Positions 17,401-25,837 of a stretch of 63,460 bases of DNA are shown one piece after another. A model generated the notes under the pieces. It saw nothing but the letters and a program-made list of their open reading frames with translations. It was not told the origin of the DNA and did not search any database. The DNA is taken from NCBI GenBank assembly GCA_020831895.1, contig JAFIFS010000029.1, forward strand, positions 1-63,460. The letters are read 5' to 3'. The translations under genes were made by a program, and so were the position numbers. Numbering within the stretch: the stretch's first letter is position 1; the number at the start of each line of letters is the position of its first letter. The stretch is from Chromatiales bacterium (GTDB lineage: Bacteria > Pseudomonadota > Gammaproteobacteria > Steroidobacterales > GCA-2729495).

Positions 17401-18491
17401 GCGGGGGGCTGATCCTCCTCAATCCGGGCCCGGTCTCCCTGTCCCCCCGGGTTCGGGCGGCGCTTGGACGGGCCAACTGGTGTCACCGTGAGCCGGAGTT
17501 TGCCGAACTCACGCGTGGTCTCAACCGCCGCCTGTCCGGGATCCATGCCGCGCTGGCCGAAGACTACGAGTCCGTGCTCCTGAGTGGCTCGGGGACTGCT
17601 GCGGTTGAGGCCATGCTGGCCTCCTTCGCCCCGGACAGTGAGACCACGCTGGTGCTGGCCAACGGTGTCTACGGCGAGCGGATGGCGGCGATGCTTGCAG
17701 CCCACGGCAAGCCGCACGAGGTGCTCGAGGGCCCCTGGATTGCAGGGCCGGACCTCGCCGCGGTCGAGGCGCTGCTCGACCGCAGTCCCGCGATCACGCA
17801 TCTTGCGGCTGTTCATCATGAAACCACGACGGGCCGGCTGACCGACCTCGGCCAGCTGGGAAAGCTGTGCCGCCGCCGTGGCATCCAGCTGCTGCTCGAC
17901 GCCGTCAGCAGCTTCGGTGCGGAGGCGATCGAGGGCGCCACCTGGTCCCTCAAGGCGCTGGCCGCTACGGCGAACAAGTGCCTGCACGGTGCCCCCGGGG
18001 CCTCCTTCGTGCTCGCGAGCCATGAAGCCTGGTGTGGCCCGGCGCAGCGGGCCGGCAGTGTCTACCTGGACCTGCGCCGCTATCACGAGACACAGCGTAG
18101 CAGCGGTTACTCGCCGTTCACGCAGGCCATACCTGCATTCTTTGCCCTCGACGAGGCACTGGCCGAGCTGACTGCTGCAGGTGGCTGGATATCCCGGCAG
18201 GCTCAGTACCGCGAGCGCGTTGCCGTGGTGGAGTCCGTACTCACCAGCCTTGGTGTAACCCGGCTGCTGCCGGTGGAGGAGGGGTCCTGCGTACTGCAAA
18301 GCTACCGGCTGCCGGCAAGCATCACCTACGAAACCCTGCATGACAGGCTCAAGGCGGCTGGTTTCGTCATCTATGCCGGCCAGGGCGGCCTTGCGCAGGA
18401 GGTCTTCCGGCTGTCTTTCATGGGAGAGATCGCCGCCGCAGACCTGCAGCGACTGTGCACGGCGCTGCGCGAGGTGATCGCAGGGGCATGA
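17397..18491 (+). CDS. phnW: 2-Aminoethylphosphonate transaminase-like class V aminotransferase
   Basis: 364 residues. LLNPGPVSLSPRV start, SGSGTAAVEAM for PLP phosphate binding, LLLDAVSSFG with Asp 168 and ATANKCLHGAPG with the PLP lysine (about 194) match PhnW. PhnW interconverts AEP + pyruvate and phosphonoacetaldehyde + alanine. Next to pepM and ppd it should run toward AEP. Phosphonoacetaldehyde hydrolase (phnX) is absent, which argues for biosynthesis over AEP breakdown. Confidence 0.92.
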   Translation: MSGGLILLNPGPVSLSPRVRAALGRANWCHREPEFAELTRGLNRRLSGIHAALAEDYESVLLSGSGTAAVEAMLASFAPDSETTLVLANGVYGERMAAMLAAHGKPHEVLEGPWIAGPDLAAVEALLDRSPAITHLAAVHHETTTGRLTDLGQLGKLCRRRGIQLLLDAVSSFGAEAIEGATWSLKALAATANKCLHGAPGASFVLASHEAWCGPAQRAGSVYLDLRRYHETQRSSGYSPFTQAIPAFFALDEALAELTAAGGWISRQAQYRERVAVVESVLTSLGVTRLLPVEEGSCVLQSYRLPASITYETLHDRLKAAGFVIYAGQGGLAQEVFRLSFMGEIAAADLQRLCTALREVIAGA

Positions 18492-19228
18492 TACGCCAGG
18501 CCCTTATCCTTGCGGCCGGCCAGGGCACGCGCCTGGCGGGCGAGCTGCGGGACCGACCCAAGGGTTTTCTGGAGATCGGCGAGCAGCCAATCATCTCCGA
18601 GTCGCTGGCCCGTCTTGCCGCTGCTGGCGTCACGGATACGGTGATCGTGACCGGCCACTGCGCCAGCTGGTATGAGTCGCTGGCCGCCTCGACCACCTTC
18701 GGGGTGCGCACGGTGCACAACCCGCGGTTCGCCGAGTCCGGCAGCATGTACTCGCTCTGGTGCGCGCGGGAGCTGGTGTCCGGGCCATTCCTGCTGCTGG
18801 AGTCGGACCTGGTCTATGAGCCGCGGGCGCTGGGCGCCCTGCTGGACCAGCCGTTCGAGGATGCCCTGCTGCTGTCCGGGCCCACCGCAGCTGGGGACGA
18901 GGTCTGGGTTTCGGCCGAGGCGGGCTGCCTGCGCGGGATGTCCAAGCAGCGCGACGCGCTGCCGGGCCCGGTCGCCGGGGAGCTGGTTGGCATCACCCGG
19001 GTCTCGTCCGGACTGTTTTCGCTCATGTGCTCGATCGCCGAGCAGGCATTCCGCGACTCGCTCCACTTCGACTATGAGACCGGTTGCCTGGTCCAGGCTG
19101 CCGCCCGACGCAGGATCCACTGTGTGCTCGTCGAGGACCTGCTCTGGGGCGAGATCGATGATCCGGCGCATCTCGCGCGCGTGCGCGAGCAGGTGTGGCC
19201 GTTGATCCCGCGTGTCGCAGCCGACTGA
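18488..19228 (+). CDS. PntC-like nucleotidyltransferase (probable AEP cytidylyltransferase)
   Basis: 246 residues; ATG 18488 overlaps the phnW stop as ATGA. An intact NTP-transferase loop LILAAGQGTRLAGEL with RPKGFLEIG (Lys ~25), HNPRFAESGSMYSLWCA, and LLLESDLVYEP resemble choline-phosphate and 2-aminoethylphosphonate (PntC) cytidylyltransferases. Predicted reaction: AEP + CTP to CMP-AEP, which primes AEP for attachment to lipid or glycan. It is the second such domain in the operon; the first is fused to PEP mutase. The permease start lies inside its last 17 bases. Confidence 0.85.
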   Translation: MIRQALILAAGQGTRLAGELRDRPKGFLEIGEQPIISESLARLAAAGVTDTVIVTGHCASWYESLAASTTFGVRTVHNPRFAESGSMYSLWCARELVSGPFLLLESDLVYEPRALGALLDQPFEDALLLSGPTAAGDEVWVSAEAGCLRGMSKQRDALPGPVAGELVGITRVSSGLFSLMCSIAEQAFRDSLHFDYETGCLVQAAARRRIHCVLVEDLLWGEIDDPAHLARVREQVWPLIPRVAAD

Positions 19229-20090
19229 CCGTCTTCTGTCGGGCATGCTGGCGATGCTGGCTGCCATCGCCTTCTTCGCCTTCATGGATGCCGTGCTCAA
19301 GCTGCTGGTGGAGCATTACCCGCCGTTGCAGGTCAGTGCGCTGCGCGGGATTGCCTCATTGCCGTTCGTGCTGCTGCCCGCGCTCGTGACGGGCCGCTGG
19401 CATGACCTGATGCCGGTGCGCTGGGGGCTGCACCTGGTGCGCGGCGTGCTGGCACTGCTGATGATGGTGGGCTTCGTCTACGCGGTGCGGGTGCTGTCGC
19501 TGGCAGATGCCTATGCGGTCTTCTTCGTGGCGCCGCTGCTGGTGGCGGCGCTGTCGGTGCCGCTGCTGGGAGAACGGGTGGGTCCGCGGCGCTGGCTGGC
19601 GATCCTTGCCGGGCTCGCGGCCGTGATCTATATCATCCGTCCGACAGGCGTCACGGCGACGACGCTCGGCCTGCTGGCTGCGTTCGGGGCCGCCGTCGCC
19701 TATGCCCTGGGTTCGGTCATCGTGCGGGTGCTGACCCGGACCGACACGACGAGCAGCATGGTGCTGTCCTTCATGCTGTTCCTGGCCCTGTTCGCCGGCC
19801 TGCTGGCCTGGCCTGACTGGGTGCCGCTGCGGCGCGTGGACTGGGGTCTGCTCGTGGCACTGGGCCTGCTAGGGGCCATTGCCCAGGTGCTGCTCACGGA
19901 GGCCTTCCGGCGTGCACCGGCGGCGCTGGTGGCGCCATTCGAGTACACGGCGATCCTGTGGGCAATCGCAATCGACTGGGTGGTCTGGGCCGTGCTGCCC
20001 GGCAGCCGGGTATTCGTCGGCGGGGGCATTATTGTTGCTGCAGGCCTGTTCCTGATCTGGCGGGAGAACCGGACCGGTTCCGCGAAATGA
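19212..20090 (+). CDS. EamA/DMT superfamily permease
   Basis: 292 residues from GTG 19212. Two EamA repeats with about ten transmembrane helices; SLADAYAVFFVAPLLVAALSVPLLGERV is the typical end of the first repeat. Members export or import metabolites and amino acids. As the last gene of the phosphonate run, overlapping the previous frame, it may move a precursor or the product. Substrate unknown. Confidence 0.88.
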   Translation: MSQPTDRLLSGMLAMLAAIAFFAFMDAVLKLLVEHYPPLQVSALRGIASLPFVLLPALVTGRWHDLMPVRWGLHLVRGVLALLMMVGFVYAVRVLSLADAYAVFFVAPLLVAALSVPLLGERVGPRRWLAILAGLAAVIYIIRPTGVTATTLGLLAAFGAAVAYALGSVIVRVLTRTDTTSSMVLSFMLFLALFAGLLAWPDWVPLRRVDWGLLVALGLLGAIAQVLLTEAFRRAPAALVAPFEYTAILWAIAIDWVVWAVLPGSRVFVGGGIIVAAGLFLIWRENRTGSAK

Positions 20091-20140
20091 GCCCGGCGCA
20101 GGCGCCTGGCCTGCGCAAACCGGAACCCGCATGTGAAAAC

Positions 20141-20162
20141 GGCGCCCCGTTTCCGGGGCGCC
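20141..20162 (-). terminator. Rho-independent terminator hairpin
   Basis: A 9-bp GC stem (GGCGCCCCG at 20141-20149 with CGGGGCGCC at 20154-20162) and a 4-base loop lie between the convergent permease and RNA-binding protein genes. On the minus strand the stem is followed by GTTTTC, so it best serves the RNA-binding protein gene. It may also slow read-through from the permease side. Confidence 0.75.
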
Positions 20163-20172
20163 GCTGGTTCAC

Positions 20173-20508
20173 TCAGTAACGACGGCCACCGCCGCCGCCA
20201 CCGCCACCAAAGCCGCCCCGGCCACCGCCGCCGAAGCCGCCGCGTCCGCCACGGCCCTCTTCCTTGGGCCGGGCCTCGTTGACTGTCAGGGTGCGCCCGC
20301 CATGCTCCTTGCCGTTCAGCGCATCGATGGCAGCCTGGGCTTCCTGGTCCGAAGACATTTCCACGAAGCCAAACCCCTTCGAGCGACCCGTATCGCGGTC
20401 CACGATCAGCCGTGCCGACTGCACAGCGCCGTGGGTTGCAAACATCTGCTCGAGATCAGCATCAGTGATGTTGTAGGGCAGGTTACCAACGTATAACTTC
20501 TTACTCAT
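20173..20508 (-). CDS. Glycine-rich RRM RNA-binding protein
   Basis: 111 residues. One RNA recognition motif with RNP2 KLYVGNLP (residues 4-11) and RNP1 KGFGFVEM; the C-terminal ~30 residues are Gly/Arg-rich and end GGGRRY. Such small proteins are often cold-induced and act as RNA chaperones. ATG 20508 has GAGGA seven bases upstream. A leader of up to ~300 bases precedes it. Confidence 0.94.
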   Translation of the reverse strand: MSKKLYVGNLPYNITDADLEQMFATHGAVQSARLIVDRDTGRSKGFGFVEMSSDQEAQAAIDALNGKEHGGRTLTVNEARPKEEGRGGRGGFGGGGRGGFGGGGGGGGRRY

Positions 20509-20822
20509 CGAAAGATCCTCTTAGACACAACGTGGTGGGTGCGGGCGGTATGCCGGCGCATGGCCGGGCCGCTCCGAGCCCACGCTCAGATGCCTCTTCA
20601 TGAACGGGCGTGTCGCAAACCACCGGACAGGCGGGCAGGCTCCCATGCAGGACAAGGCAGCCATAGCATACCGCGCTTTACGCGGTCCGCCACCCATTTT
20701 CTTGGGCAGTGCAAAATTATTTGATTACATTGGCTTGCTTGTGTTGTATGAATAGCCTGTCAGAATGAGCCTACAGAGGCTTGACCATGAAGGCGTAAAG
20801 AGCCTTCAAGGCGGGTCCGGGC
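20509..20822. promoter_or_regulatory. Divergent intergenic region between RRM and GGDEF-EAL genes
   Basis: 314 bases without a gene. On the plus strand TTGATT (20721-20726), a 17-base spacer and TTGTAT (20744-20749) form a plausible sigma-70 promoter in a locally AT-rich patch upstream of the GGDEF-EAL gene. A hairpin ACCGCG-CTTTA-CGCGGT lies at 20670-20686. The long leader on the minus side could be regulatory for the RRM gene, but no known cold-shock element was identified. Confidence 0.4.
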
Positions 20823-23504
20823 ATGGGGATGCCAGTGAACCACAGCGACACGATGACCAGGCTCACCGAGGCACTGTCGGGGGAAGTGTCCGGCAGTCTC
20901 GACCTGGCGGCGACCAAGATTTCGGTCGATCTCTGTAATCTGGAGGCAGAGACCAGCGACGCCGTGATCGGCCAGCTGCTCGAGGCGCTGCGTGAGCGGA
21001 CCGCCTGCGATGCGGCCGCGCTGCTCGAGCTGTCCGGGAACGAGGACGCTGGCTGGGTCGTGGAGTCCGTCCGTGCGGTGGCCAGCCCGTTTGCCGTGTG
21101 CAACCCCGAGGTCCTGACCGGGCACCGCCTCTCCGAGCTGCCCTGGATCGCCCGCCGGCTCGAACATCTGCGGCTGGTCGCCCTGGCTGACAGTGCCCGG
21201 CCGGATGCCGGCCAGGAGAGCGATGCAGCGCTGCTGTCCCGGCTGCGGATGGCGGCAGTGCTCGGCATAGCATTCTGCGTTGGCGGCCGGCCGGCCGGCC
21301 TGCTGCTGCTCGTCTTCGGCCAGCCGGTGAGGCAGTTCCATGCGGAGCACCAGCTGCTGCTCAAGCTGCTGGGCTCGAGTCTCGCTGCCGGGCTGGGGCG
21401 CCTGCATGTGCAGGAGGTGCTTGGCGACCTGGCCGAGCGCGATGCGCTGATGCGCCAGACCGCCAATGATGGAGTCTGGGATTTTGATGCCGTCAACGGA
21501 CGTGTAGCCTACTCGCGCCGCTGGAAGGAAATGATGGGCTACATCGGGGCCGAGGGCGAGCTCGACCACGTCGCCCCCGACTGGCGGCGCATCGTCCATC
21601 CGGATGACCTGGCCCGCCTCCAGGCGCGGCTGCGGGAGCACCTGGCCGGACGTACCGAGCTGTTCGAGAGCGTCCACCGCATGCGTCGACGAGATGGGGA
21701 GTGGCGCTGGGTCCAGTGCCGGGCGCGGGCGCTGGTGGACGAGAACGGCCGTCTCCGCCGGCTTGTCGGAGTAGAGACCGACATCACGGAGCAGAAGGTC
21801 TACGAGGAGGCGTTGTTTCGCGAGAAGGAGAGCGCCCAGATCACGCTGCAGTCGATAGGTGATGGCGTGGTCACTACCGACGAGCACAGCATCGTCGAGT
21901 ACATCAACCCCGTAGCCGAGGAGCTGACTGGCTGGAAGCTGGACGACGCTATGGGCAGGCACGTGGACGAGATCTTCCGCGGCTTCCACGAGGAAACCTG
22001 CGAGCCGGTCGAGAATCCCCTGGCCGCATCCATCCGCCGCAACCGCTCGATCAAGTCCGTGCGCCCGACGCTGCTCATTCGCCGTGATGGCAACGAACTC
22101 TACGTCGAGAGCACCGCTTCGCCCATCCGCAACGACCGGGGTGATGTTACCGGGGGCGTGCTGGTATTCCATGACGTCAGCGAGGCGCGCGAGCTCAATC
22201 GCCGTCTGTCCTACCACGCAAGCCATGACCTGCTCACCGGACTCGTGAACCGGCGTGAGTTCGAAAGCCGCCTCGAGCGCGCCCTGAAAAGCGCCCGTGC
22301 ACGCGAGACCTCGTACGCGCTCTGCTACCTGGACATAGACCAGTTCAAGATCATCAATGACTCCTGTGGCCATGGCGCTGGGGACACGCTGCTGGGGCAG
22401 ATCGGCGCGCTGCTGAGGGCGAAGATACGCTGGCGTGACACCCTATCGCGACTGGGTGGCGATGAGTTCGGCCTGCTGCTGGAGAGCTGCAGCCTCGACG
22501 AGGCGCTGCGCACCGCGGAGTCCCTGCGCGAGGCGATACGAGAACACCGCTTCAGCTGGGACGAGCGCACCTTCCGTCTCGGCGTAAGTATCGGCGTGGT
22601 GCCGATCACCAATGACAATGAGACCGTGGCCTCGCTGCTGAATGCGGCTGACAGCGCCTGTCAGGCGGCAAAGGAAGCTGGCCGCAACCGGATTCACTGC
22701 TACCGGCAGAATGACATCGACCTGATGAGGCGGCGGCGCGAGATGCAGTGGGCGGCCAGGATCAACAATGCGCTGGAAGAGAACCGCTTCGAGCTGTACC
22801 GCCAGACCATCATGCCGCTGCAGCAGGACGAGGGTGGTACGCACTTCGAGGTGCTGCTGCGCATGCGCGACGAGGGCGGTGCCCTGGTGTCTCCCGGCCT
22901 CTTCATCTCCGCGGCGGAGCGCTACGGCCTGATCTCGAACATCGACCGCTGGGTCGTAGACAACACAATCCGCTGGCTGGTGTCCGATACCGACGAGCGC
23001 GAGCGACTGGTCATGTGTTCGATCAACCTCTCCGGCCAGAGCCTGGTCGACAACGACTTCCTGCCCTACGTGATCCGCCAGTTCCAGCTGAGCGGGTTGG
23101 ACCCTCGCCGGATCTGCTTCGAAATCACCGAGACGGCCGCCATCGCGAGCTACGCCCAGGCCAGCCGCTTCATCCATGCGCTCAAGGAGCTCGGCTGCCG
23201 CTTCGCGCTGGATGATTTCGGCACGGGGCTCTCGTCCTTCGGCTACCTGAAGAATTTCCCCGTCGACTACCTGAAGATCGATGGCAGCTTCGTCAAGGAG
23301 ATCCTGCACGACCCGATCGACCGCGAGATGGTCCGCTCGATCAACGAGATCGGGCATCTCACGGGCAAGAAGACCATCGCCGAGTTTGCCGAGAATGCAG
23401 AGATCATCACGACGCTGAGGGGGATGGGCGTCGACTTTGCTCAGGGCTACGGCGTCGCTGAGCCTGAGCGGGTGCTGATGAGTCCGGCAGCCAACCAGGC
23501 CTGA
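20823..23504 (+). CDS. GAF-PAS-PAS-GGDEF-EAL cyclic-di-GMP protein
   Basis: 893 residues, soluble. A GAF-like region (~40-195), PAS with PAC (~200-325, ending VGVETDITEQK), a second PAS (~335-455), GGDEF with intact LGGDEFG (active-site type), then EAL with FEVLLRM (EVL variant), FALDDFGTGLSS and YLKIDGSFV. Both cyclase and phosphodiesterase motifs look mostly intact. It should sense a small ligand and tune c-di-GMP, affecting motility or biofilm; the type IV pilus ATPases at 44-46 kb could be downstream. ATG 20823 is used; ATG 20829 is equally possible. Confidence 0.93.
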   Translation: MGMPVNHSDTMTRLTEALSGEVSGSLDLAATKISVDLCNLEAETSDAVIGQLLEALRERTACDAAALLELSGNEDAGWVVESVRAVASPFAVCNPEVLTGHRLSELPWIARRLEHLRLVALADSARPDAGQESDAALLSRLRMAAVLGIAFCVGGRPAGLLLLVFGQPVRQFHAEHQLLLKLLGSSLAAGLGRLHVQEVLGDLAERDALMRQTANDGVWDFDAVNGRVAYSRRWKEMMGYIGAEGELDHVAPDWRRIVHPDDLARLQARLREHLAGRTELFESVHRMRRRDGEWRWVQCRARALVDENGRLRRLVGVETDITEQKVYEEALFREKESAQITLQSIGDGVVTTDEHSIVEYINPVAEELTGWKLDDAMGRHVDEIFRGFHEETCEPVENPLAASIRRNRSIKSVRPTLLIRRDGNELYVESTASPIRNDRGDVTGGVLVFHDVSEARELNRRLSYHASHDLLTGLVNRREFESRLERALKSARARETSYALCYLDIDQFKIINDSCGHGAGDTLLGQIGALLRAKIRWRDTLSRLGGDEFGLLLESCSLDEALRTAESLREAIREHRFSWDERTFRLGVSIGVVPITNDNETVASLLNAADSACQAAKEAGRNRIHCYRQNDIDLMRRRREMQWAARINNALEENRFELYRQTIMPLQQDEGGTHFEVLLRMRDEGGALVSPGLFISAAERYGLISNIDRWVVDNTIRWLVSDTDERERLVMCSINLSGQSLVDNDFLPYVIRQFQLSGLDPRRICFEITETAAIASYAQASRFIHALKELGCRFALDDFGTGLSSFGYLKNFPVDYLKIDGSFVKEILHDPIDREMVRSINEIGHLTGKKTIAEFAENAEIITTLRGMGVDFAQGYGVAEPERVLMSPAANQA

Positions 23505-23521
23505 GCGCCCTGTCCAGCCCT

Positions 23522-24397
23522 TCAGGAGCCGATAGAGAAGCGCATCGAAAGGTCAATCGCGCGCAGGTGCTTGGTCAGCGCGCCGACCGAGATAAAGTCC
23601 ACCCCAGTCTCCGCTACGTTGCGCACGGTGCGCAGGTCCATGCCTCCGGATGCCTCGATGGCGACCTCCGGCGCCAGCCGGTCGCGGAGTGCGACCGCCT
23701 CCCGCATCTCCGGCAGCGTCATGTCGTCCAGCAACAGGCGGTCGGCGCCCGCAGTAAGCGCTTCCCGGGCTTCCTCGAGGCTTTCGACCTCGACTTCCAG
23801 CAGGACTTCCGCGTTGACTGCCCGCCCACGCCGGATCGCTGCTGAAACTCCGCCGGCCGCGATGATGTGGTTTTCCTTCACCAGTATCGCGTCAAACAGG
23901 CCAATGCGGTGATTGAGGGCGCCCCCTATGCGCACGGCGTACTTCTGTGCCAGACGGAGGCCAGGGACAGTCTTGCGCGTGTCGAGGATTTTCGTTGAGG
24001 TGCCGGCCAGGGCCTCGACATAGGTCCGCGTGACCGTGGCAACGCCGGACAGTGACTGCAGGAAGTTGAGAGCCGTACGTTCCCCTGTAAGCAGCGCGCG
24101 GGCCGGACCGTCGAGCCGGCACAGTACCTGGCCGGGACTGATCGCCTCGCCTTCCTCGACCATCCAGGTGACGCGGATGCCTGGGTCCAGGACCTGGAAG
24201 ACGTGATCGAACCAGGGGCGTCCGCAACTGACGGCTGCCTCGCGGCAGGTGACCTCGGCTGCGGCCCGCTGCCCAACTGGAACAAGCTGGGCTGTCAGGT
24301 CTCCACCGCCGATGTCTTCGGCGAGGGCCATAGCCACGCTGCTGGCGATATGCGCGAGAAGAGATGGGTCCAGCCCGTTTTTTGCCAGCGAAGTCAT
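23522..24397 (-). CDS. nadC: Nicotinate-nucleotide pyrophosphorylase (carboxylating)
   Basis: 291 residues from ATG 24397. It makes nicotinate mononucleotide from quinolinate and PRPP in NAD synthesis. Motifs: ALAEDIGGGDLTA, ERTALNFLQSLSGVAT, DTRKTVPGLR, KYAVRIGGALNHR, KENHI, and IEASGGMDL near the end. The open frame runs on upstream to 24949 through a C/G-rich patch into the antisense of the neighbouring gene; that extension is not part of NadC. Confidence 0.94.
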   Translation of the reverse strand: MTSLAKNGLDPSLLAHIASSVAMALAEDIGGGDLTAQLVPVGQRAAAEVTCREAAVSCGRPWFDHVFQVLDPGIRVTWMVEEGEAISPGQVLCRLDGPARALLTGERTALNFLQSLSGVATVTRTYVEALAGTSTKILDTRKTVPGLRLAQKYAVRIGGALNHRIGLFDAILVKENHIIAAGGVSAAIRRGRAVNAEVLLEVEVESLEEAREALTAGADRLLLDDMTLPEMREAVALRDRLAPEVAIEASGGMDLRTVRNVAETGVDFISVGALTKHLRAIDLSMRFSIGS

Positions 24398-24486
24398 GTA
24401 CGTAGCGGGCCGGCCCCAGCGGGCCCGCCCGCCGGTGGGCGGGGGCGCCCGGCCCCGCCCCCCCCCCGCCGGTGGCCGGTCGAGAT
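24398..24486. other. Suspicious G/C-homopolymer patch
   Basis: Between nadC and the PuuD-like gene, about 24405-24480 is almost pure G and C, with runs up to ten C. It has no ribosome-binding site for nadC and no gene. It resembles the corrupt sequence at the end of the window, so a sequencing or assembly fault is possible. A natural GC hairpin is the alternative. Confidence 0.5.
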
Positions 24487-25089
24487 TCAGAACGGCAGCC
24501 CGTGCGATTGTCCGCCCATCGCCATCAGCATCGGCACGGAGAGGATGAAGTTGATGCGCGAGGCGATCATGGCGGTACTGCGTGCGCTGGCCTTCTCCTC
24601 GTCGCTGACCTTGGTGATGCCGAGTACCTTCTTCTGGTTTGGCCAGATCACCAGCCAGACGTTCAGGAACATGATGATGCCCAGCCAGGAGCCTATGCCA
24701 ATCGTAGTGTAGGGCGCCTGCAGTGTCAGAACCTGGATCAGGCCTGCACCTGTGGCTGCGCGGTAGTTGACCTCGATGTACGTGATCCCGGTCAGGACCG
24801 TTACTACGGCCGCCCAGCGGAACCACAGCAGGGCGCGAGGAGCCACATACTTCAGGATGCCGGCCCCGCCCGGACCGCCCGAGTCGGCATTGGCTGCTGC
24901 CAGGCCCGGGATCTGCACGACGTTGAAGTAATATAGCAGCCCGATCCACATGACGCCCGAGATGATGTGCAGCCAGCGCGTCAGGTTGCCGAGATCGAAA
25001 CCCAAGCCGCCGCTGAGCAGGACCGAGGTCAGAACCATCAGGACCAGGCCGGTGATCAATGCGCCGGTGATCGTCTTGTAAGGATGCAT
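24487..25089 (-). CDS. PuuD-like (urate oxidase N-terminal) integral membrane protein
   Basis: 200 residues with about five transmembrane helices. WLHIISGVMWIGLLYYFNVVQIP matches the membrane domain of PuuD-type urate hydroxylases, including conserved His and Trp-Ile-Gly. The C-terminal cytochrome c domain of true PuuD is missing (no CxxCH), so urate oxidation is unlikely to be complete here. Function unknown. 107 bases separate it from rnt. Confidence 0.7.
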   Translation of the reverse strand: MHPYKTITGALITGLVLMVLTSVLLSGGLGFDLGNLTRWLHIISGVMWIGLLYYFNVVQIPGLAAANADSGGPGGAGILKYVAPRALLWFRWAAVVTVLTGITYIEVNYRAATGAGLIQVLTLQAPYTTIGIGSWLGIIMFLNVWLVIWPNQKKVLGITKVSDEEKASARSTAMIASRINFILSVPMLMAMGGQSHGLPF

Positions 25090-25196
25090 GAGTGGTTACT
25101 CCCCTGCTGCTGGTTCAGTTGAAATGGAATGGCGCAAAGCATAGAGGAGCGCCGGTGCCTCGTGCAATCCACGCGCCCCGTCGCGTCGGGGAGCCA

Positions 25197-25835
25197 TCAG
25201 GCAGCCGTTTCTCCGCCTGCCGGCAGGAAGCTGTCGAAAACGGGCCGAAAACGGTTGACGATCAGGCAGAACAGGTCAGCCGTGAGCTCCGCATCGTAAC
25301 GTGCCGAGTGCGCGGCGTTGCTGTCCCATCCCAGGCCCGCGACCGTCGCTGCCTGGGCCAGCACGGTCTGGCCAAGTGCAACGCCGCCCAGCGTCGCCGT
25401 GTCATAGATGCTGAACGGGTGGAAAGGGTTGCGCTTGATCCCGGAGCGCGTCACGGCCTCGTTCAGGAAGCCGAGATCGAAGTGGGCGTTGTGCCCGACC
25501 AGTACGGCCCGCCGGCAATCGGCTGCCTTCATCTCCGCTCTGACCTCGCGGAATACCCTCTGCAGCGCATCCAGCTCGGGTATCGCCGGACGCAGCGGGT
25601 GCCACGGGTCTATTCCGGTGACCTCCAGCGCGGCCGGCTCCAGGTTGGCGCCCTCGAAAGGCAGCACGTGAAAGGCCAGTGATTCGCCCCGGCACAGTTC
25701 ACCCTCGGCGTTCATCCGCAGGAACACGGCGGCGATCTCGAGCAGCGCATCAGTGCGCGAGTTGAACCCGCCTGTCTCGAGGTCGATTACGACAGGCAGG
25801 AACCCGCGGAAACGCTGGCTCATAGGCAGCGGCAT
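25197..25835 (-). CDS. rnt: Ribonuclease T
   Basis: 212 residues. A DEDDh exoribonuclease that trims tRNA and other stable RNA 3' ends. Exo [12 protein letters not shown], Exo [13 protein letters not shown] and Exo [17 protein letters not shown] carry the four acids and the histidine. ATG 25835 is just behind the aminopeptidase stop (two-base gap); ATG 25823 would remove four residues. Probably co-transcribed with the aminopeptidase. Confidence 0.94.
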   Translation of the reverse strand: MPLPMSQRFRGFLPVVIDLETGGFNSRTDALLEIAAVFLRMNAEGELCRGESLAFHVLPFEGANLEPAALEVTGIDPWHPLRPAIPELDALQRVFREVRAEMKAADCRRAVLVGHNAHFDLGFLNEAVTRSGIKRNPFHPFSIYDTATLGGVALGQTVLAQAATVAGLGWDSNAAHSARYDAELTADLFCLIVNRFRPVFDSFLPAGGETAA

Positions 25836-25837
25836 GT

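Noticed and set aside
16261..18491. Phosphonate catabolism (AEP degradation)
   Set aside because: PhnW also occurs in degradation, but PEP mutase and phosphonopyruvate decarboxylase in the same run, and no phnX/phnZ, point to synthesis.
23522..24949. 475-residue fusion protein containing NadC
   Set aside because: The N-terminal ~184 residues are antisense to the PuuD-like gene plus the G/C patch; NadC homology begins at 24397.
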